Shown here: positions 42,160 to 43,561 of the stretch, one piece after another | How the letters are laid out: each line of letters opens with the position of its first letter | How positions within the stretch are numbered: the first letter of the stretch is position 1 | Assembly: GCA_000333235.1 (NCBI GenBank) | Contig: CAPN01000021.1 | Location: 1 to 43,561 of the forward strand | Reading direction: 5' to 3' | DNA from: Pseudoalteromonas luteoviolacea B = ATCC 29581 | GTDB taxonomy: Bacteria > Pseudomonadota > Gammaproteobacteria > Enterobacterales > Alteromonadaceae | DNA: 43,561 nt | Program-made: the position numbers and the translations under genes | Notes under the pieces: generated by a model | Database searches by the model: none | Seen by the model: only the letters and a program-made list of their open reading frames with translations | Told to the model about the DNA's origin: nothing

Positions 42160-43365
42160 TTGAATGTGGAATTAAGCCAAGAAAATGCACTGTCGCTCGT
42201 CCTCAGTTGCAGTTCAGTGGCAATCGCGCTTTTTATTGGTCATTTATTTTTCCTTCGCGCGGTGAAATACCCGGTTTATGTGCCGTTAATAGCGTGTGTT
42301 TTGTCCTGTGCGATTTTACTGAGCCAACCGCTTTGGCAATTTGTTGCGCCAATATTTCAAATACCGATGCTGTCATTTTCTTTACCAGCCCTATACAGTT
42401 TACCGGTATTTTTTTGGCTCTATGTAAAAGGGCTAACGCAAACAACTCCATGGTCTTTTACTTGCGCTGAGGCGAAACATTTCGTCTTACCGAGCCTAGG
42501 TGTGATCATCGCAATCACGGCATTATTGCTGCCAAAGGACGTGCAAAGGTCGCTTTTTGTACATGGACGTGATGAAGCCTTGTCGTTATTGCCGGCGTGG
42601 TTGCAAGTATTTACCTATGGCATGCTCATTATTACTTTTGTGATGGTACTGGCTTGGATTGTCTATGCGTGCACCTATGGCTTTTGGATCTGGCGTCGCC
42701 TTGCAAAGTATAAAGCACAATTAAAAACGGTGTTTTCAAGTACAGAAACGCAAGAAGCGCGTTGGATAACGTGGTTGCTTACCCTCATTGGGGTCAGTGT
42801 ACTTTGTGCAGGTGGCGTATTATTTTTAGATAATTTAGCAGGGCCAATCGCGTTACCATCTTATTATCTGCACGGCATGGGTTTATGGTTTATATGGGGG
42901 TTAAGTGTTTGGGGGCTTCGGCAAAAGCCTGGATTTTCGACGTTTTATGCGAGTGATTTAGATACCCAAGCATTAGTTAGTTCGATTGAGCAAAAAAAGT
43001 ATCAAAATTCGGGCTTACAAGATGCACAGGCGCAAAATATTGCGCAAAAAATTCATCGAGTAATGAATAACGAACAACTTTTTTTAGACAGTACGTTGTC
43101 GCTTCCTAAGCTTGCAAAACACGTTTCCTGCGCACCTAATTACGTGTCGCAAACGCTAAATGATGTGATGAAAACTACCTTTTTTGATTACGTCAATGAA
43201 TGGCGGATTGAACGGGCGAAACAGCTATTGATTGAGTCAAATGACACGGTATTAAACATTGCATTTGCGGTTGGTTTTAACGCTAAATCGTCGTTTTATA
43301 CTGCATTTAAAAAATGCACCGCAATGACGCCAACTCAATTTCGAAAAATGAGGCAGCATAAGTAA
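42160..43365 (+). CDS. Membrane-embedded AraC-family regulator
   Basis: A 401-residue regulator. Residues about 12-255 hold seven or so hydrophobic helices (for example VLSCSSVAIALFIGHLFFL and YGMLIITFVMVLAWIVYACTYG), and residues about 295-398 form a double helix-turn-helix AraC domain: LSLPKLAKHVSCAPNYVSQTLN, then LNIAFAVGFNAKSSFYTAFKKCTAMTPTQFRK, the family signature. The start is TTG 42160, six bases after AAAGGA; the alternative GTG 42166 is poorly placed. Regulators of this type detect a signal in the membrane and act on neighbouring promoters. It is divergent from the DUF2306 gene, its likely target. It is followed after 102 bases by the IS end. Confidence 0.88.
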   Translation: MNVELSQENALSLVLSCSSVAIALFIGHLFFLRAVKYPVYVPLIACVLSCAILLSQPLWQFVAPIFQIPMLSFSLPALYSLPVFFWLYVKGLTQTTPWSFTCAEAKHFVLPSLGVIIAITALLLPKDVQRSLFVHGRDEALSLLPAWLQVFTYGMLIITFVMVLAWIVYACTYGFWIWRRLAKYKAQLKTVFSSTETQEARWITWLLTLIGVSVLCAGGVLFLDNLAGPIALPSYYLHGMGLWFIWGLSVWGLRQKPGFSTFYASDLDTQALVSSIEQKKYQNSGLQDAQAQNIAQKIHRVMNNEQLFLDSTLSLPKLAKHVSCAPNYVSQTLNDVMKTTFFDYVNEWRIERAKQLLIESNDTVLNIAFAVGFNAKSSFYTAFKKCTAMTPTQFRKMRQHK

Positions 43366-43467
43366 ACCTTGAGGAGCGCACATCAATCTCTTTCATGGCT
43401 AAGATACACTTTGGTGTAGATTAACATTAAGTCGTACCTGATGATTTTAGTTTGCAAAATTGAAGTA

Positions 43468-43561
43468 TGAATCGACACTAATTTCCTAGACACCTCTTAG
43501 TTAGATAAACTAACTAAAAATACAGAGGTGTTTATGAGCGGAAAACGCTATCCAGAAGAAT
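43468..43561 (+). mobile_element. Terminal part of an IS3-like insertion sequence (right copy)
   Basis: From TGAATCGACACTAATTTCC at 43468 to the window end this matches the minus strand of bases 1-93 except for one substitution. The element points outward. Only about 94 bases are present, so its length and far end are unknown. The two copies are in opposite orientation relative to the window. Confidence 0.8.
43534..43561 (+). CDS. IS3-family transposase OrfA, N-terminal fragment
   Basis: ATG at 43534 begins the same MSGKRYPEE as the left copy, interrupted by the window end. No Shine-Dalgarno stands out except GAGGTG about five bases upstream. It belongs to the right IS copy. Confidence 0.65.

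Noticed and set aside
42785..42799. CATTGGGGTCAGTGT inside the AraC regulator gene, near the repeat arm consensus
   Set aside because: Two mismatches, a different reading frame from the other coding copies, no loop or partner arm, and the codons fit a natural membrane helix. Probably chance.
1..43561. Composite transposon bounded by the two IS copies
   Set aside because: The 43-kb content is ordinary chromosomal genes (ndh, rluA, rhlE, hut) and the IS ends look like contig break points; no target duplication can be seen.
1..43561. CRISPR array, tRNA, rRNA or prophage
   Set aside because: No evenly spaced short repeats with unique spacers, no tRNA-like cloverleaf, and no phage structural or integrase gene was seen. 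The REPIN arms are scattered, not arrayed.

Overview
The window reads as chromosomal DNA of a low-GC marine gammaproteobacterium, most likely Alteromonadales and Pseudoalteromonas-like. This is inferred from close matches (from memory) to enterobacterial PpiC, RluA and Ndh, together with a GlyGly-CTERM surface protein, a propeller/Y_Y_Y hybrid histidine kinase, an RND pump, and a hut locus using the long urocanase form. No tRNA, rRNA, CRISPR array, phage module or plasmid origin was seen.

Both ends lie inside the same IS3-like insertion sequence. Its first 93-94 bases appear at 1-93 and 43468-43561 in opposite orientation, differing by one substitution, with the transposase starts facing outward. 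The simplest explanation is a draft contig that stops at a repeated IS; a real chromosomal segment between two inverted IS copies is also possible.

Region 0.1-14.5 kb holds short unrelated housekeeping and envelope genes: a periplasmic binding protein, ppiC, an esterase-like hydrolase, a DUF2339 membrane protein, a thioesterase, a CadC-like regulator divergent from an FG-GAP/GlyGly-CTERM protein, a REP-associated tyrosine transposase (RAYT), rluA and rhlE. Its striking feature is a family of inverted-repeat elements built from the 15-base arm CAATGGGGTCAGAGT and its reverse complement around a 14-36 base loop. Ten copies sit at gene junctions here, two flanking the RAYT gene; one lone arm lies in frame inside hutD at 32.4 kb. 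This looks like a REPIN-RAYT system with an arm unlike the classical REP foot. Arms encode the last residues and stop region of the thioesterase, supply the stop codon of one hydrolase, and code for residues within HutD.

Region 14.5-28.3 kb carries a membrane hydrolase, a 1390-residue hybrid sensor kinase, a secreted protein with three tandem repeats behind a perfect 14-bp hairpin, a second solute-binding protein, and a three-gene RND efflux operon in the order outer-membrane factor, adaptor, permease.

Region 28.3-37 kb contains ndh, a 268-bp MITE-like element with 12-bp perfect terminal inverted repeats, a VOC protein, a ChaN-like protein, hutD, a hydrolase, an NAD(P)-binding oxidoreductase, and a secreted lipase-like/unknown gene pair. 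Region 36.7-43.4 kb is the histidine degradation locus (LysR regulator divergent from hutH-hutU), followed by a DUF2306 membrane protein divergent from a membrane-bound AraC-type regulator. HutH and HutU perform the first two steps of histidine breakdown; hutI and the later genes are not in the window.
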